Below are positions 36,798-45,796 of a stretch of DNA of 64,000 nucleotides, one piece after another. Below the pieces are notes generated by a model that saw only the letters and a program-made list of their open reading frames with translations, was not told the origin of the DNA and searched no databases. The stretch spans positions 62,001 through 126,000 of the forward strand of contig NZ_JACRVU010000005.1 of the NCBI RefSeq assembly GCF_018811945.1, in the 5' to 3' direction. Numbering within the stretch: position 1 is the first letter of the stretch; each line of letters starts with the position of its first letter. Source of the stretch: Gluconobacter sp. P1C6_b. GTDB taxonomy: Bacteria; Pseudomonadota; Alphaproteobacteria; Acetobacterales; Acetobacteraceae. A program made the position numbers and the translations under genes.

Positions 36798-38036
36798 TCA
36801 TCCCCCCGCCTGGCTGGGGCTCATCAGCGGGATACGATAATCGGCACCATTGACGTTGATATGAAGAAAACCGCCATCTGCCACAGTCGGCATCGCGCCT
36901 CCTTCCGCAGTGACCGGTGACGTAATCTGAAGCTCACCCCCGCTTGCGGGAAAAAGTCCCAGATTTCCGGATCCCCCGGTCCCTTCCTGAACATACAGAC
37001 CCGCTGCCTGCGTCCCGGATCCCGCCTGAACCTGAAGAGCATTGGTCGGGCTGGCCATGCCGGCAATCGAGAACAGTGTTTCACCCTCGATATTGCCAAA
37101 CAGGATTCCGTCATTGGTAAATTCCTGCCGTGTGCCGCTGGTGCGTTCCGTCACCGTGGAACGGACAAATGCTCCTACATTGGCACCAGCAACACCGGAA
37201 ACGGTCTCAGGCGTATGCCACTCGACAGCATGATTCCGCGCCAGCGAAACCGCCGATGCATATCCGGAATCCTTCCCATCCGTTCCCGTCAGGGACTGGG
37301 CACCAAAAACGATACCCGTCTGCCATGAATTCGGGTTGGAAACGAATACCATTCCTGCAGCGGCATCGGACGTCCCCGACGTCTGGCCGCCACCCGCGCC
37401 AAGCTGAATTCCATACACGCCACCACCAACATTTGGCGCATAGGGCGTGGACTGCCCCACCGCAAGGCCACCGAAATTGACGGCCTCCAATTCCATCCCG
37501 AATGTCGGCTGGTAATCCACCCCTGCCATCCGCCACGCTTCACCATAATAAGCATAGGCGGTCGTGGTGGTTGGATTGGACGTATCATCCGAAATTCCCC
37601 AGGACGCCACCCCGATGGAGCTTGGCTGAAACCCCAGAACCGAAGAACCATTCACTGCATCCGACGTCCGCGACCCCGCGACGAACGCACTGTTGCCGAA
37701 CTGCGCAACGGACGCGCACTGGGCATCCTGCAATGCCCAGGGACCAATGGACGTCGCCGCCATGGTCTCCGACAGCCAGTCATTTTCCGAAGAACTGGCC
37801 CGGTCACTCAGAGCGGGATTTTCTGCTGCAACACCAACCAGAAGCCGGTCCGCAAAACGTTTTACCTGCGCCCCCTTGTCGGCATAGAACTGACCACTGG
37901 CCGAAACGCTGACAGGAGCCTCGGTTACCTGCGCCACAGTCGCCGTCACTGTCCGTGTCCCGCTGGCATCCGCCAGAACAAGGACCTCTTCTCCCGTCAG
38001 GGATTCAAGTTTCGGATATGTATTAAATACCGCCAT
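36798..38036 (-). CDS. Phage tail fibre/structural protein
   Basis: 412 residues. It begins FNTYPKLESLTGEEVLVLADASGTRTVTATV, a short N-terminal module seen in phage fibre and spike proteins of several phages, followed by a long Gly/Ser/Thr-rich beta-type sequence and a terminal NGADYRIPLMSPSQAGG. It lies between the baseplate J gene and the tail protein I gene, an unusual place for a fibre; it could be a baseplate-attached spike. No enzymatic motif is seen. Confidence 0.55.
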   Translation of the reverse strand: MAVFNTYPKLESLTGEEVLVLADASGTRTVTATVAQVTEAPVSVSASGQFYADKGAQVKRFADRLLVGVAAENPALSDRASSSENDWLSETMAATSIGPWALQDAQCASVAQFGNSAFVAGSRTSDAVNGSSVLGFQPSSIGVASWGISDDTSNPTTTTAYAYYGEAWRMAGVDYQPTFGMELEAVNFGGLAVGQSTPYAPNVGGGVYGIQLGAGGGQTSGTSDAAAGMVFVSNPNSWQTGIVFGAQSLTGTDGKDSGYASAVSLARNHAVEWHTPETVSGVAGANVGAFVRSTVTERTSGTRQEFTNDGILFGNIEGETLFSIAGMASPTNALQVQAGSGTQAAGLYVQEGTGGSGNLGLFPASGGELQITSPVTAEGGAMPTVADGGFLHINVNGADYRIPLMSPSQAGG

Positions 38037-38078
38037 GAAAATTCCTCATCCCTGCCGATGGATCCAGCTTCCGGATCC

Positions 38079-39218
38079 TCAGCCCTGGGTGACATTGATC
38101 TGAATGCTTCCAACCATGAGCGCCTGATTGCCGTTGGCAGGAATATCAGCCTGCCCTCCATTGAGACGGACATTCAGAACCGACGTCACGGAGATCCCCG
38201 CACCGGCATAGGCTAGGTAGGAAAGACGGCTATACGGATATCCGGCCCCCACGGTCATCGCGGCAATATCTTTCGACACGACAGACTGAATGGCGCTTGC
38301 CGCCTGCTGAACCGAAACGGAAGACGGCACCACAATATCCATGGAAACATCCACCGTCAGAACCTGTGGGGCCTGCACACCAAAACCGACCCCAAGGGCC
38401 CGAACAGAATCAATGACCTCATAGACATTCGACAGCAGCTGATCCGAAGGCACCCCACTTCCGTCATTGACCACAGCCGTAAAGTATCCACTCCGCGCAA
38501 CGCCTGCCGCATCCAGACCATCCCGGAGCGAATAACTCAGATCCGTCTGGACATTGGCAATGGCATTACCCACTGCGGCCCGACTGGCAGACGCTTTTGC
38601 CGCCAGCCAGAGTGGAAAACGTGCCCTCAACTGACTATCCGTCTCCTGGTCGGAGCCATTCAGGAAAGGAGCCGTATTCGTCACGGTATCCAGCCCCGAT
38701 ACCGCCGTTCCCATCAGGCAGATCGCACCGACCGAAACATTTCCGACCGCCCCCGCCACCTGGCATGAAACAGGCACAGATAGCGTCGTCACACCTGCCG
38801 CCCGCACATATCCGCCAGCAGATGCGGACCATGTTGGCAAGGACTGATCCTGCGTCACGACAAAGGATATTCCCCCCACAGTGCGCACAATCACTCCGGG
38901 CGGAACAACCGCCGACTGCTCGCTGGCCATAAAGGACGTAAACGTCACTAGCCCCGTCGCCGGCGTTCCCGGCAGACGGGTCATGCCGAAATCATTGACG
39001 AAACTGTCACAGTCCGCCCCCGTCGACGTCGCCAGACGGGTCCGCAACAGCGATTGCAGTACCAGATACTGCAACCACAATCCCACACCGCCGACACCTT
39101 CCATAAGCGCCCGCACAGGCGATCCGATGGACACATCCAGCAACTGGGAACATGAGGCTTGTGCCGTTGTCACTGCAGCCGAAACAGTGGTGGAAAAGGA
39201 ACGTAAGGAGAGAGACAT
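38079..39218 (-). CDS. Phage baseplate protein J (gpJ-like)
   Basis: 379 residues. Baseplate J/gp47 features are GSPVRALMEGVGGVGLWLQYLVLQSL, DSFVNDFGMTRLPGTPATG, GSDQETDSQLRARFPLWLA and a C-terminal VDVSMDIVVPSSVSVQQAASAI repeat. gpJ forms the ring of wedge proteins around the hub of contractile tails. It lies directly after the gp25-like gene. Confidence 0.85.
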   Translation of the reverse strand: MSLSLRSFSTTVSAAVTTAQASCSQLLDVSIGSPVRALMEGVGGVGLWLQYLVLQSLLRTRLATSTGADCDSFVNDFGMTRLPGTPATGLVTFTSFMASEQSAVVPPGVIVRTVGGISFVVTQDQSLPTWSASAGGYVRAAGVTTLSVPVSCQVAGAVGNVSVGAICLMGTAVSGLDTVTNTAPFLNGSDQETDSQLRARFPLWLAAKASASRAAVGNAIANVQTDLSYSLRDGLDAAGVARSGYFTAVVNDGSGVPSDQLLSNVYEVIDSVRALGVGFGVQAPQVLTVDVSMDIVVPSSVSVQQAASAIQSVVSKDIAAMTVGAGYPYSRLSYLAYAGAGISVTSVLNVRLNGGQADIPANGNQALMVGSIQINVTQG

Positions 39219-39262
39219 CGCATCCTCTTGGAGCGGTTCAATACTGTGCCGCTCTCATCATT

Positions 39263-39622
39263 TCAGTAGGAAAAAGACAGGCTCTGCTGCTGACCGGATG
39301 CTGCATCGACATAGGACACGTCGCATCTGCAGACACCGCCCCCCTCATCCGTCACAGTCACGGTCACGGCCTGCGATGAATCCACCCCGACGTCCGCCTG
39401 AACCTGTGCCCGAATGACAGATTCCATCGCTTCCGGTGCAATGACCTGGCCGACCATGAGTGGCAACCCCACCCCATAATCCAGCTGCCAGATATAATCC
39501 CCGGGAACAGTCAGCAAACGCCTCAGCAGACTCTGTCTCGTCAGCTCCGTGCCAGAGACCGTCTGAAGCGTGCCGGAGTTCAGAACCAGATCGTTCCCGA
39601 AAACATGTGAAAGAGCGATCAT
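39263..39622 (-). CDS. Phage baseplate wedge protein, gp25/gpW-like
   Basis: 119 residues. The core DLVLNSGTLQTVSGTELTRQSLLRRLLTVPGDYIWQLDYGVGLPLMVGQ fits the gp25-like family (T4 gp25, P2 gpW), with the conserved ring-like GDYxWxxDYGVGL segment. It is part of the baseplate wedge that triggers sheath contraction. It overlaps the spike gene by 4 bases. Confidence 0.75.
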   Translation of the reverse strand: MIALSHVFGNDLVLNSGTLQTVSGTELTRQSLLRRLLTVPGDYIWQLDYGVGLPLMVGQVIAPEAMESVIRAQVQADVGVDSSQAVTVTVTDEGGGVCRCDVSYVDAASGQQQSLSFSY

Positions 39623-40242
39623 CCAAGGGGTCCTTCAGTCTTCTGGCTTCCCAGCAGATGGACATGCTCATTCAGCGAATGCTGATCCGTACGCACATCC
39701 CCCCCCGAAACCGTCAGCCCGGCGGATGTCAGGATCATGCTTGTTCCCCCGACAGAAAAACTGATTTCCCCATCCTTCAGAACAATCCGTGTATTTCCCG
39801 CACCCGCCGCCACACCAGCAGACCCGACATGCAGCCAGCCCGCATCGGGTGAAGTCATTCCGGAAGTTGCAGACGAGGAAAGCGGCGGACGACCACATCC
39901 CCCTTTGACAAGCAGTTCGCCAGGTTGAGCAACGGCTCCGGTCAGAGGAGACACAGGCGCCATTACCACCGTGTCGAACACACATCCCGTTACAACAAGA
40001 TGCTCTCCGTCCCCCTCAACAGGCTGAAGAACAACATGCGTGCCCGGAGAAGACGGACACGCAATCCGCAGATCTCCCGCATGCACCCCGCCAGCATCCG
40101 GAATCCAGCCCGTTTCCACGTTTTCAGGCTGGATCCGAACTTTTACGGCATGATTGACAGGATCGACGGCTGAGACGATTCCAAACATCGTATGCGCCGT
40201 CCTGCCTTGAAGGGCAGCGGCATCAAAACGGGCATCACTCAT
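39619..40242 (-). CDS. Phage baseplate spike protein V-like
   Basis: 207 residues. The N-terminal OB-fold region (FGIVSAVDPVNHAVKVRIQPENVETGWIP ... GTHVVLQPVEGD) is followed by a beta-helix-like segment and ends VRTDQHSLNEHVHLLGSQKTEGPLG, where DQHxLNEHVH resembles the metal-binding apex of P2 gpV spikes. It punctures the host envelope at the tail tip. It overlaps the hub gene by 4 bases. Confidence 0.75.
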   Translation of the reverse strand: MSDARFDAAALQGRTAHTMFGIVSAVDPVNHAVKVRIQPENVETGWIPDAGGVHAGDLRIACPSSPGTHVVLQPVEGDGEHLVVTGCVFDTVVMAPVSPLTGAVAQPGELLVKGGCGRPPLSSSATSGMTSPDAGWLHVGSAGVAAGAGNTRIVLKDGEISFSVGGTSMILTSAGLTVSGGDVRTDQHSLNEHVHLLGSQKTEGPLG

Positions 40243-41300
40243 GTCCCACCTCCACGATCCCTCAGCACAACCTGCTGCACAAATCCCTGCTCCACGGAAA
40301 ACCGGGAGATCACCTGATCAATCCCCAGGGTCTTTTCCCCGTTTCCCGTTACGACAGTCATGTAGTTTCTTGGCGCAATACCCAGCACACCCGGAATCCT
40401 GATCCGCACAGACAACGCATGCGCAGCAATACGTGCATGCTTGCCACGCGCCAGCCTTTGCAACTCGTCCAGCCGACGCCCGGGAACACGAAAGGTATGG
40501 ATACTGGCGTTTCCGGACGGAGCGTCCTGAGAAAATGAAACGCCATCATAATAAATATGCGTCGTATTTCTCTGACGAGAATCCCACGACGCCATATGTA
40601 CAACCACACCAGACAGAAGCTGCAGATCCCGCGCAACACTGGTTTCAAGAACCGCGTTCCGCATGTCTGTAACCTGCACACCCGTATCGGAAGACGAGCC
40701 CAAAGGCTGGCAGACAAGACATGCTCCACAAGCGTAAAGGTCGCAAAAAGAATCCCGGGCAATCGTGAACGCAAGATCCGCCGCCGTCTGAAAGCGATGC
40801 TGCCCCATGAGAGCACCGCGCTTATGCTCGATCTGCCAGAACTGCCCTGCCATAAGCGTAGCCTGATCTGAGGGTAGCGCAATCGCCGCATCCAGCCCGG
40901 CAGCCTGCGCCATGATTTCCAGCAATTCCTGCTGGGTATGGTTGAGCCACGCATCCTGAATCCGAAGATCCATCAAAGCCGCCAGCGCATCCCGGCATTC
41001 CACTTCCAGAACGGCATGCTCGGCCGCATATTCAATATGGTCGATCCGGCCCTCAAATAGCGTAGTCCACAAAGACGAAACACTCTGCGTATCCCGCATC
41101 TGAAGGGTCACCCATTTCCGGGCGGGTTGCTCCGTTTCAAACCACAAAGCCTGCTGCGCCTGATCCCTGACGGCAAAACGCAGTGATGCGACATCACAGG
41201 CTTCGTAGCGGTTCGCATCAATTTCGAACTGCAGAAGCGCCAGAACCGGATCAACCTGCCCATCAAAAAGAACCTGGACTTCCAGGTTTCTGACGCTCAT
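40239..41300 (-). CDS. Phage tail hub protein D-like
   Basis: 353 residues, matching the gpD/gp27-like (late control D) hub family in size and place: first beta-domain with EIDANRYEACDVASLRFAV, a central part with four Cys (DLYACGACLVCQPLG), and FRVPGRRLDELQRLARGKHARI followed by GVLGIAPRNYMTVVTGNGEKTLGIDQVISRFS. The hub joins the tail tube to the spike. The Cys group is unusual for this family and may hold a disulfide or metal. Confidence 0.7.
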   Translation of the reverse strand: MSVRNLEVQVLFDGQVDPVLALLQFEIDANRYEACDVASLRFAVRDQAQQALWFETEQPARKWVTLQMRDTQSVSSLWTTLFEGRIDHIEYAAEHAVLEVECRDALAALMDLRIQDAWLNHTQQELLEIMAQAAGLDAAIALPSDQATLMAGQFWQIEHKRGALMGQHRFQTAADLAFTIARDSFCDLYACGACLVCQPLGSSSDTGVQVTDMRNAVLETSVARDLQLLSGVVVHMASWDSRQRNTTHIYYDGVSFSQDAPSGNASIHTFRVPGRRLDELQRLARGKHARIAAHALSVRIRIPGVLGIAPRNYMTVVTGNGEKTLGIDQVISRFSVEQGFVQQVVLRDRGGGT

Positions 41301-41509
41301 TCCCCCTCCCCGTCAGGCAAACCCGATACCAGATCATTCTCGACCGCCGGTACCTTCAGCACGACAGTTTCGGAAATCCATCCCAGATCCGGATCCGCCA
41401 TCCCGTTGACCTGCGCAATCCTCCACCATTGAGAAGCATTTCCCAACTCACGCGCGGCCACATGAAACAGGGAAATATCCGCAGCACTGACAATAATATC
41501 CTGCATCAT
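41297..41509 (-). CDS. Phage tail protein with LysM-like fold (gpX/gp53 type)
   Basis: 70 residues from ATG 41509, four bases after the stop of the preceding gene. ISLFHVAARELGNASQWWRIAQVNGMADPDLGW is a LysM-like pattern (A-ExxG-xxxWxxIAxxNxxxDP), as in short tail proteins next to the hub gene in P2- and Mu-type phages. It probably binds the hub or the baseplate ring. Confidence 0.6.
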   Translation of the reverse strand: MMQDIIVSAADISLFHVAARELGNASQWWRIAQVNGMADPDLGWISETVVLKVPAVENDLVSGLPDGEGE

Positions 41510-41513
41510 GTCC

Positions 41514-42428
41514 TCATGCGAAAACGGACGGCAGAGACGTCGATTGCCCCTGCGCCACAGCAACATTTGCCGCAGAGCGATTCACCAGACTACCCGCATC
41601 GGCCGCAGCGCTCAGCAGCGCCGCGTTCTGCCCCAAAGCGTTTAGTGAGACACTGTTGACCGGCTGAATGGCTTCAACATTCTGCCCGGCTCCGGTCAGA
41701 ATGGACTGCAACCCACTTCCCGCATTTTCCAGCCCTCCGGCAACAGAGGTCAGCGCGGAAGGCACGGTGGCGAGATTCATACCACTCTGCGCCACGCCGT
41801 TGACCGTCCCCAGAGCATCCGTCACTTTCGAAGCAAAGCCTCCGGCACCCACCAGCGTCGCCAGCGGCATGACCTGTCCGACAACCGAAGACACCTGTCC
41901 CACAGCCGTAAAAACCCCTTCGGAAACATCCGAAACCATGCTGGAAAAACTGTCGAGAGCACTCCCGACATCGTCTCCCAGCACTCCGGACAAGGTACCG
42001 GAAGTCTGTACGGCCGTTGTTTCCTGTGGTCGCTCAAGAACCAGCGTATAGGAACAGACAGCACCTTTTGCCTGATAGACATAATGGAACTGGGCGATCC
42101 AGACCTGGACAGAAAGACCTGCCGCTGAAAAGGCGACCTGCTGACCTGCCATCCGCATGCGTTCAACGGCCTGCGCCCGCATCTGCGCATCCGGACCAAG
42201 AAAGCGCCCTTTCAGCTCCAGACGCCCCGGATCGTTACCCAGCGCATCAACAACACGCCCGCCCCCCGGAAGACGATGCACAACCAGCATCTGCCGACCG
42301 CCAACCTGAAGCGTATCGGGAACTTCAATTCCCGTCAGAACCAGATTTCCCAGTATGACAGGAGATGATGATCCCAGCCGCCCCACGGCACCAATGGCAT
42401 TTTCGATGTCGGAAAGACCAATACCCAT
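41514..42428 (-). CDS. Phage tail protein (DNA-circularisation-like/gpU position)
   Basis: 304 residues. The N-terminal third (SSSPVILGNLVLTGIEVPDTLQVGGRQMLVVHRLPGGGRVVDALGNDPGRLELKGRF) is typical of tail assembly proteins near the tape-measure gene, whose N-terminal domain is annotated DNA circularisation in Mu-like phages. The C-terminal two thirds are Ala/Ser/Val-rich and helical, with no recognisable domain. It lies 18 bases after the tape-measure-position gene. Confidence 0.6.
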   Translation of the reverse strand: MGIGLSDIENAIGAVGRLGSSSPVILGNLVLTGIEVPDTLQVGGRQMLVVHRLPGGGRVVDALGNDPGRLELKGRFLGPDAQMRAQAVERMRMAGQQVAFSAAGLSVQVWIAQFHYVYQAKGAVCSYTLVLERPQETTAVQTSGTLSGVLGDDVGSALDSFSSMVSDVSEGVFTAVGQVSSVVGQVMPLATLVGAGGFASKVTDALGTVNGVAQSGMNLATVPSALTSVAGGLENAGSGLQSILTGAGQNVEAIQPVNSVSLNALGQNAALLSAAADAGSLVNRSAANVAVAQGQSTSLPSVFA

Positions 42429-42446
42429 CGGGGAACATCTCCTCTG

Positions 42447-43307
42447 TCAGAAAAATCCGATACTTCGGCCCGGATACTGAGGCTGCATGATTTCATCCAC
42501 GCCCCCGCCAGAACGTCGCGCCGCCAGACGGGACCCGCGATTGCCGAACGAGAAATCATCACGCCTCATCTCGTGATCCGCATCACCACTCACAGTGTTC
42601 CTGTCGTGATAATTCCGGAGCGCCGGAAAGGCTGGAAGCGCGTCATGTCCCCGCCCGACTCCTGCAGATGATGGCACGTGAACAGTCTGTTTCTGAACTG
42701 GCGGAATACAGACCGAACTTTCATCCGCCAGTACTGCCCGGCGAACGACAGGATACACGCCCGACGCACCATGCCTGATACGCCGGACAGGCAATGCACG
42801 CTCGATCATCCCTCTCCGGTCGAGAGATACCACCGCTCGTCCGACATCAGCAGCAATCTGCTTCCGCCCCCCCATAGTCCGCCCTGACTTTGCATCCAAT
42901 CGCCCTCCCCGTTTCGGTGAAGCCGTCATCTCATGCACAACCGCATGTATTCCCGCTTTTTCCGCAACAGCAGGAAAAGGCTTCAACAGCGGAAGACCTG
43001 GTCGCAGGATCCGCACTACCCGCTGTTTTTTCCGCACGGGAAACAACACCGAATGAAGTACTCCACCCGATTTGCGAACAGGCGCAATCTTCTGGATGCT
43101 CTTTCTTCTTTGAAAGCCGCCACCCCGCCCCGTACTCCCGGAAACCAGAGGCCTCCCGATGCCCGATGGCACGATCCCGACCTGTTTTTTCAACCGTGGC
43201 ACAGCCGCAACCGAAAGCGACCGATGCGCCCATGCCAACCCTCTGGAAGAAGTCGTAAAAAACGTCCTGACCGAGAGAAGAGACCGCCAGATGTGCTCCC
43301 GCATCAT
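42447..43307 (-). CDS. Short Arg-rich protein at the tape-measure position
   Basis: 286 residues. The start (tandem ATG 43307/43304) overlaps the stop of the frameshifted tail chaperone, the usual arrangement for a tape-measure gene. However, the protein is short, strongly basic (many Arg and Lys throughout), has few long helices, and lacks the transmembrane and coiled-coil features of tape measures. At about 0.15 nm per residue it would measure a tail of only about 43 nm. It may be a minimal tape measure, a remnant, or a different tail protein. Confidence 0.5.
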   Translation of the reverse strand: MMREHIWRSLLSVRTFFTTSSRGLAWAHRSLSVAAVPRLKKQVGIVPSGIGRPLVSGSTGRGGGFQRRKSIQKIAPVRKSGGVLHSVLFPVRKKQRVVRILRPGLPLLKPFPAVAEKAGIHAVVHEMTASPKRGGRLDAKSGRTMGGRKQIAADVGRAVVSLDRRGMIERALPVRRIRHGASGVYPVVRRAVLADESSVCIPPVQKQTVHVPSSAGVGRGHDALPAFPALRNYHDRNTVSGDADHEMRRDDFSFGNRGSRLAARRSGGGVDEIMQPQYPGRSIGFF

Positions 43308-43791
43308 ATCTCTCCCCGATAACCCATCATATCCCAGTCAAAACAGTGCCCTTCCCGCTCTCCGGTAATGACACACGCGGCCAGACGCCGCGCTCTCGAC
43401 CATCCTCGCAAAACGTCCCACGGCACCCCGTGATCCAGCAGATAAAGCATCTCCTGGAACCCGGAGTGCCTGCTCAGTTTTTTGCGACGTCCCGCAGATT
43501 CTCATCCGCATCACGCTCGAAAAGTGGCGTCAGCGCAGCAATCCCGGCCTTGCCGACCCGACGGGCCAGATCGCGGATTTCATCCTTGGTCTGCGGCATC
43601 TGAACCGGCACACCATCAATGGCCGTCACCGAACAGATCATCTCCGCATAACCGAGCCATGCGGATGCCGAGGCGCCATTGATCGCACTGCCCGCTGCCT
43701 CGATCAGATCCAGCATATCTGCCGGATCAATCTCGCGCAGCGTCAGACGCCGGTTGTCGGACAGAACAACTTCATGCGGAAAATCACTCAC
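43304..43791 (-). CDS. Tail assembly chaperone, long form by -1 frameshift
   Basis: The 0-frame product (43474-43791) ends GCA AAA AAC TGA. The heptamer A AAA AAC is in the correct phase for -1 slippage directly before the stop. The -1 frame then continues 57 codons to a TGA at 43304-43306, ending FDWDMMGYRGEI, and overlaps the next gene's ATG. The long form would be 162 residues. Short and long tail chaperones made by frameshift between tube and tape-measure genes are known in lambda (G/GT), P2 (E/E') and Mu. Confidence 0.75.
43474..43791 (-). CDS. Tail assembly chaperone, short form
   Basis: 105 residues. It begins SDFPHEVVLSDNRRLTLREIDPADMLDLIEAAG, the pattern of tail assembly chaperones (gpE/gp41 type). 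These proteins coat the tape measure during tail assembly and are not part of the particle. Its ATG overlaps the tail tube stop. See the long form for the frameshift. Confidence 0.7.
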   Translation of the reverse strand: MSDFPHEVVLSDNRRLTLREIDPADMLDLIEAAGSAINGASASAWLGYAEMICSVTAIDGVPVQMPQTKDEIRDLARRVGKAGIAALTPLFERDADENLRDVAKN

Positions 43792-44213
43792 GAAATTTTC
43801 GTCCTCGTAGAAGCAAAGAACTGAACCGTCTGATGGATCATGTGATCCGCCTGCCAGGGATCACTCTTCAGCTGCATGGAAACATTGCTGAATTCCCATG
43901 TGCTGGTCGACCCGTCCGGTTCGGTCACGTACTGATAGATTGTCCCGCTGCCGACCGTCCCGGCATTCCAGTATGCAGCCTCGACAGCGGCTACCAGATT
44001 GTCCAGCGCCGCATTGGCCCGGGCAATCTGGAACGCGCCCCGCCAGCCATTCGGAACATTGAACTCCAGCGGTACGCCGTTCAACGGGTTGGCACGCAGA
44101 GCCTGCGTTTCCTGGGCCGCACTGAAAGACGTGACATCCCGCAGATCAACCCGCTGCCCGTTCCACAGAACCGTAATCCGGCAATCCCGGCCAATGCTGT
44201 ATGGATTTGCCAT
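43788..44213 (-). CDS. Phage tail tube protein
   Basis: 141 residues. IGRDCRITVLWNGQRVDLRDVTSFSAAQETQALRANPLNG and FNVPNGWRGAFQIARANAALDNLVA fit the tail tube of contractile phages; the gene follows the sheath directly. It forms the inner tube through which DNA passes. No signal or enzyme motif is present. Confidence 0.7.
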   Translation of the reverse strand: MANPYSIGRDCRITVLWNGQRVDLRDVTSFSAAQETQALRANPLNGVPLEFNVPNGWRGAFQIARANAALDNLVAAVEAAYWNAGTVGSGTIYQYVTEPDGSTSTWEFSNVSMQLKSDPWQADHMIHQTVQFFASTRTKIS

Positions 44214-45701
44214 TTAGCCGACACTCCCCGATGCAGACGACACGGTGACCGACGCGCCACCCTGCAGATTGACGATGAATTTCTCGTTGATGCCCTGATA
44301 GCGAACCGCCACATCCGCCTGCACATAGCCCAGTGCCGTACGGGACTGCGGATTGTTGCTCGAATCACAGACCACGCTGTAAGGCAGCTCACCGTTCTGA
44401 ACGCCCAGAACACCCTGTGACAGCAGCGACGACAGAAAACCCAGAAGCGTCGAACGAATATCGCTGAACAGCGTATCGTTGATCACTTCACCCACATAAC
44501 CGCCCATGCCACCAGCAAGTGAAGCCGCAATGTAGTTCGTCAGACGCGTGTAGTTGTCACCATTCATGGTACTCTTGCTGGACGAATTATGCCCACAGCG
44601 CACCGCCCAGTAAGTGCCACCCGGCGCCGGATTGCAGATCACATCAATTCCGGCCGTGAACAGCACCGACAGTTCAGCCGTGGAATAGGTTGCACTGCTC
44701 CCCGTCAGACCCGCCTTCTGGCTCCCCACGATCCCCGACAGCGCCTTGTTCAGACTGGACTGCTCCGGCGAAAGAGCGGCCAGCCTGCCACCGGCAAACG
44801 CCTGCGGGCTAACCAGCATCATGCCGTTGGTGTCGTCACTCCACCACAACCAGTCACCGAACATCAGCTTGACCGACGCCGCGTCCAGCCCACTCGCAGC
44901 CTTGACCGCAATCGCATTCGTCACCGTATCAGACGCCGGCCCCACCGCGATCATATAGACCCCTTCGGACGTCCCGAAAGCCGCCTGAGCCGTATAGGAC
45001 GTGCTGTCCGTCACACCATGCAGGAGTGCCACTGCACAGCCCTGTCCGCGCAGGGCATACATACCGGTTCGCACCGTGCTGTCCTGCCCGATGAACTGAG
45101 CCGTCGTCGGCACACCGCCATCCGTGCCACCCGCAAGTGTCACACTCGCTGCAGTCACAGTCGGAACCGTCTCCGGAAGCACGACCTTCACTAGCGCATT
45201 CATATCCTGCGCTACGGCCGCCGCAATGGCAGACCAGTCCGCTCCCGCATAAGTCGCAGAACCCAGCTCTGCATGCGTAACAGCAAGCGCGTAACCGGAA
45301 CCCGTCGCGGTTACCGCTGCCACGATCCCGTTGCCCGCACTCCCTGTGTAAGCCGCCTGGATCGTCACCCCATCGATCGTGCCAGATGCCGCCACATCCG
45401 TCCCATCCGTCACACGGACGACAACAAAGGACGATGCTTCCTGCATCACAGCGATATTAACCGCCAGCCCCGCATCCGTCGTCCTGTTCTGCTTGGCGCC
45501 GAACGCCGCGACATAGTCGCTCATGCCCCCGATCGGCAGCGGCATTCCCACCGGCCCCCAGCCGGCAGTACCTACGATACCCAGCTGCGAAGACGACGCG
45601 CCCGCCAGGGCCAGCGTCTGCGGCTGGGCAATCTGCACATAAAGATTTGGCACGGTCAGTGCCGTGGTATTCAGCGTTCCCGCCTGATAGACCAGAGACA
45701 T
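44214..45701 (-). CDS. Phage tail sheath protein
   Basis: 495 residues from ATG 45701 with GGAG in TTTTGGAGAGC upstream. Sheath features are an N-terminal strand region, PSTAEL-type QNGELPYSVVCDSSNN, and the C-terminal VQADVAVRYQGINEKFIVNLQGGASVTV, which forms the interlocking C-terminal arm. GGMGGYVGEVINDTLFSDIRSTLLGFLSSLLSQGVLG also matches the sheath core. Its presence proves that the tail is of contractile type. Confidence 0.85.
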   Translation of the reverse strand: MSLVYQAGTLNTTALTVPNLYVQIAQPQTLALAGASSSQLGIVGTAGWGPVGMPLPIGGMSDYVAAFGAKQNRTTDAGLAVNIAVMQEASSFVVVRVTDGTDVAASGTIDGVTIQAAYTGSAGNGIVAAVTATGSGYALAVTHAELGSATYAGADWSAIAAAVAQDMNALVKVVLPETVPTVTAASVTLAGGTDGGVPTTAQFIGQDSTVRTGMYALRGQGCAVALLHGVTDSTSYTAQAAFGTSEGVYMIAVGPASDTVTNAIAVKAASGLDAASVKLMFGDWLWWSDDTNGMMLVSPQAFAGGRLAALSPEQSSLNKALSGIVGSQKAGLTGSSATYSTAELSVLFTAGIDVICNPAPGGTYWAVRCGHNSSSKSTMNGDNYTRLTNYIAASLAGGMGGYVGEVINDTLFSDIRSTLLGFLSSLLSQGVLGVQNGELPYSVVCDSSNNPQSRTALGYVQADVAVRYQGINEKFIVNLQGGASVTVSSASGSVG

Positions 45702-45796
45702 CCCCGGATCGCTCTCCAAAATGCAGAAAGCGGGCGCTCCCACAGAAGCAACCCGCTTTCCTGATGAAATTTCAGCGCTTTGACTCAGCTTCTGCG

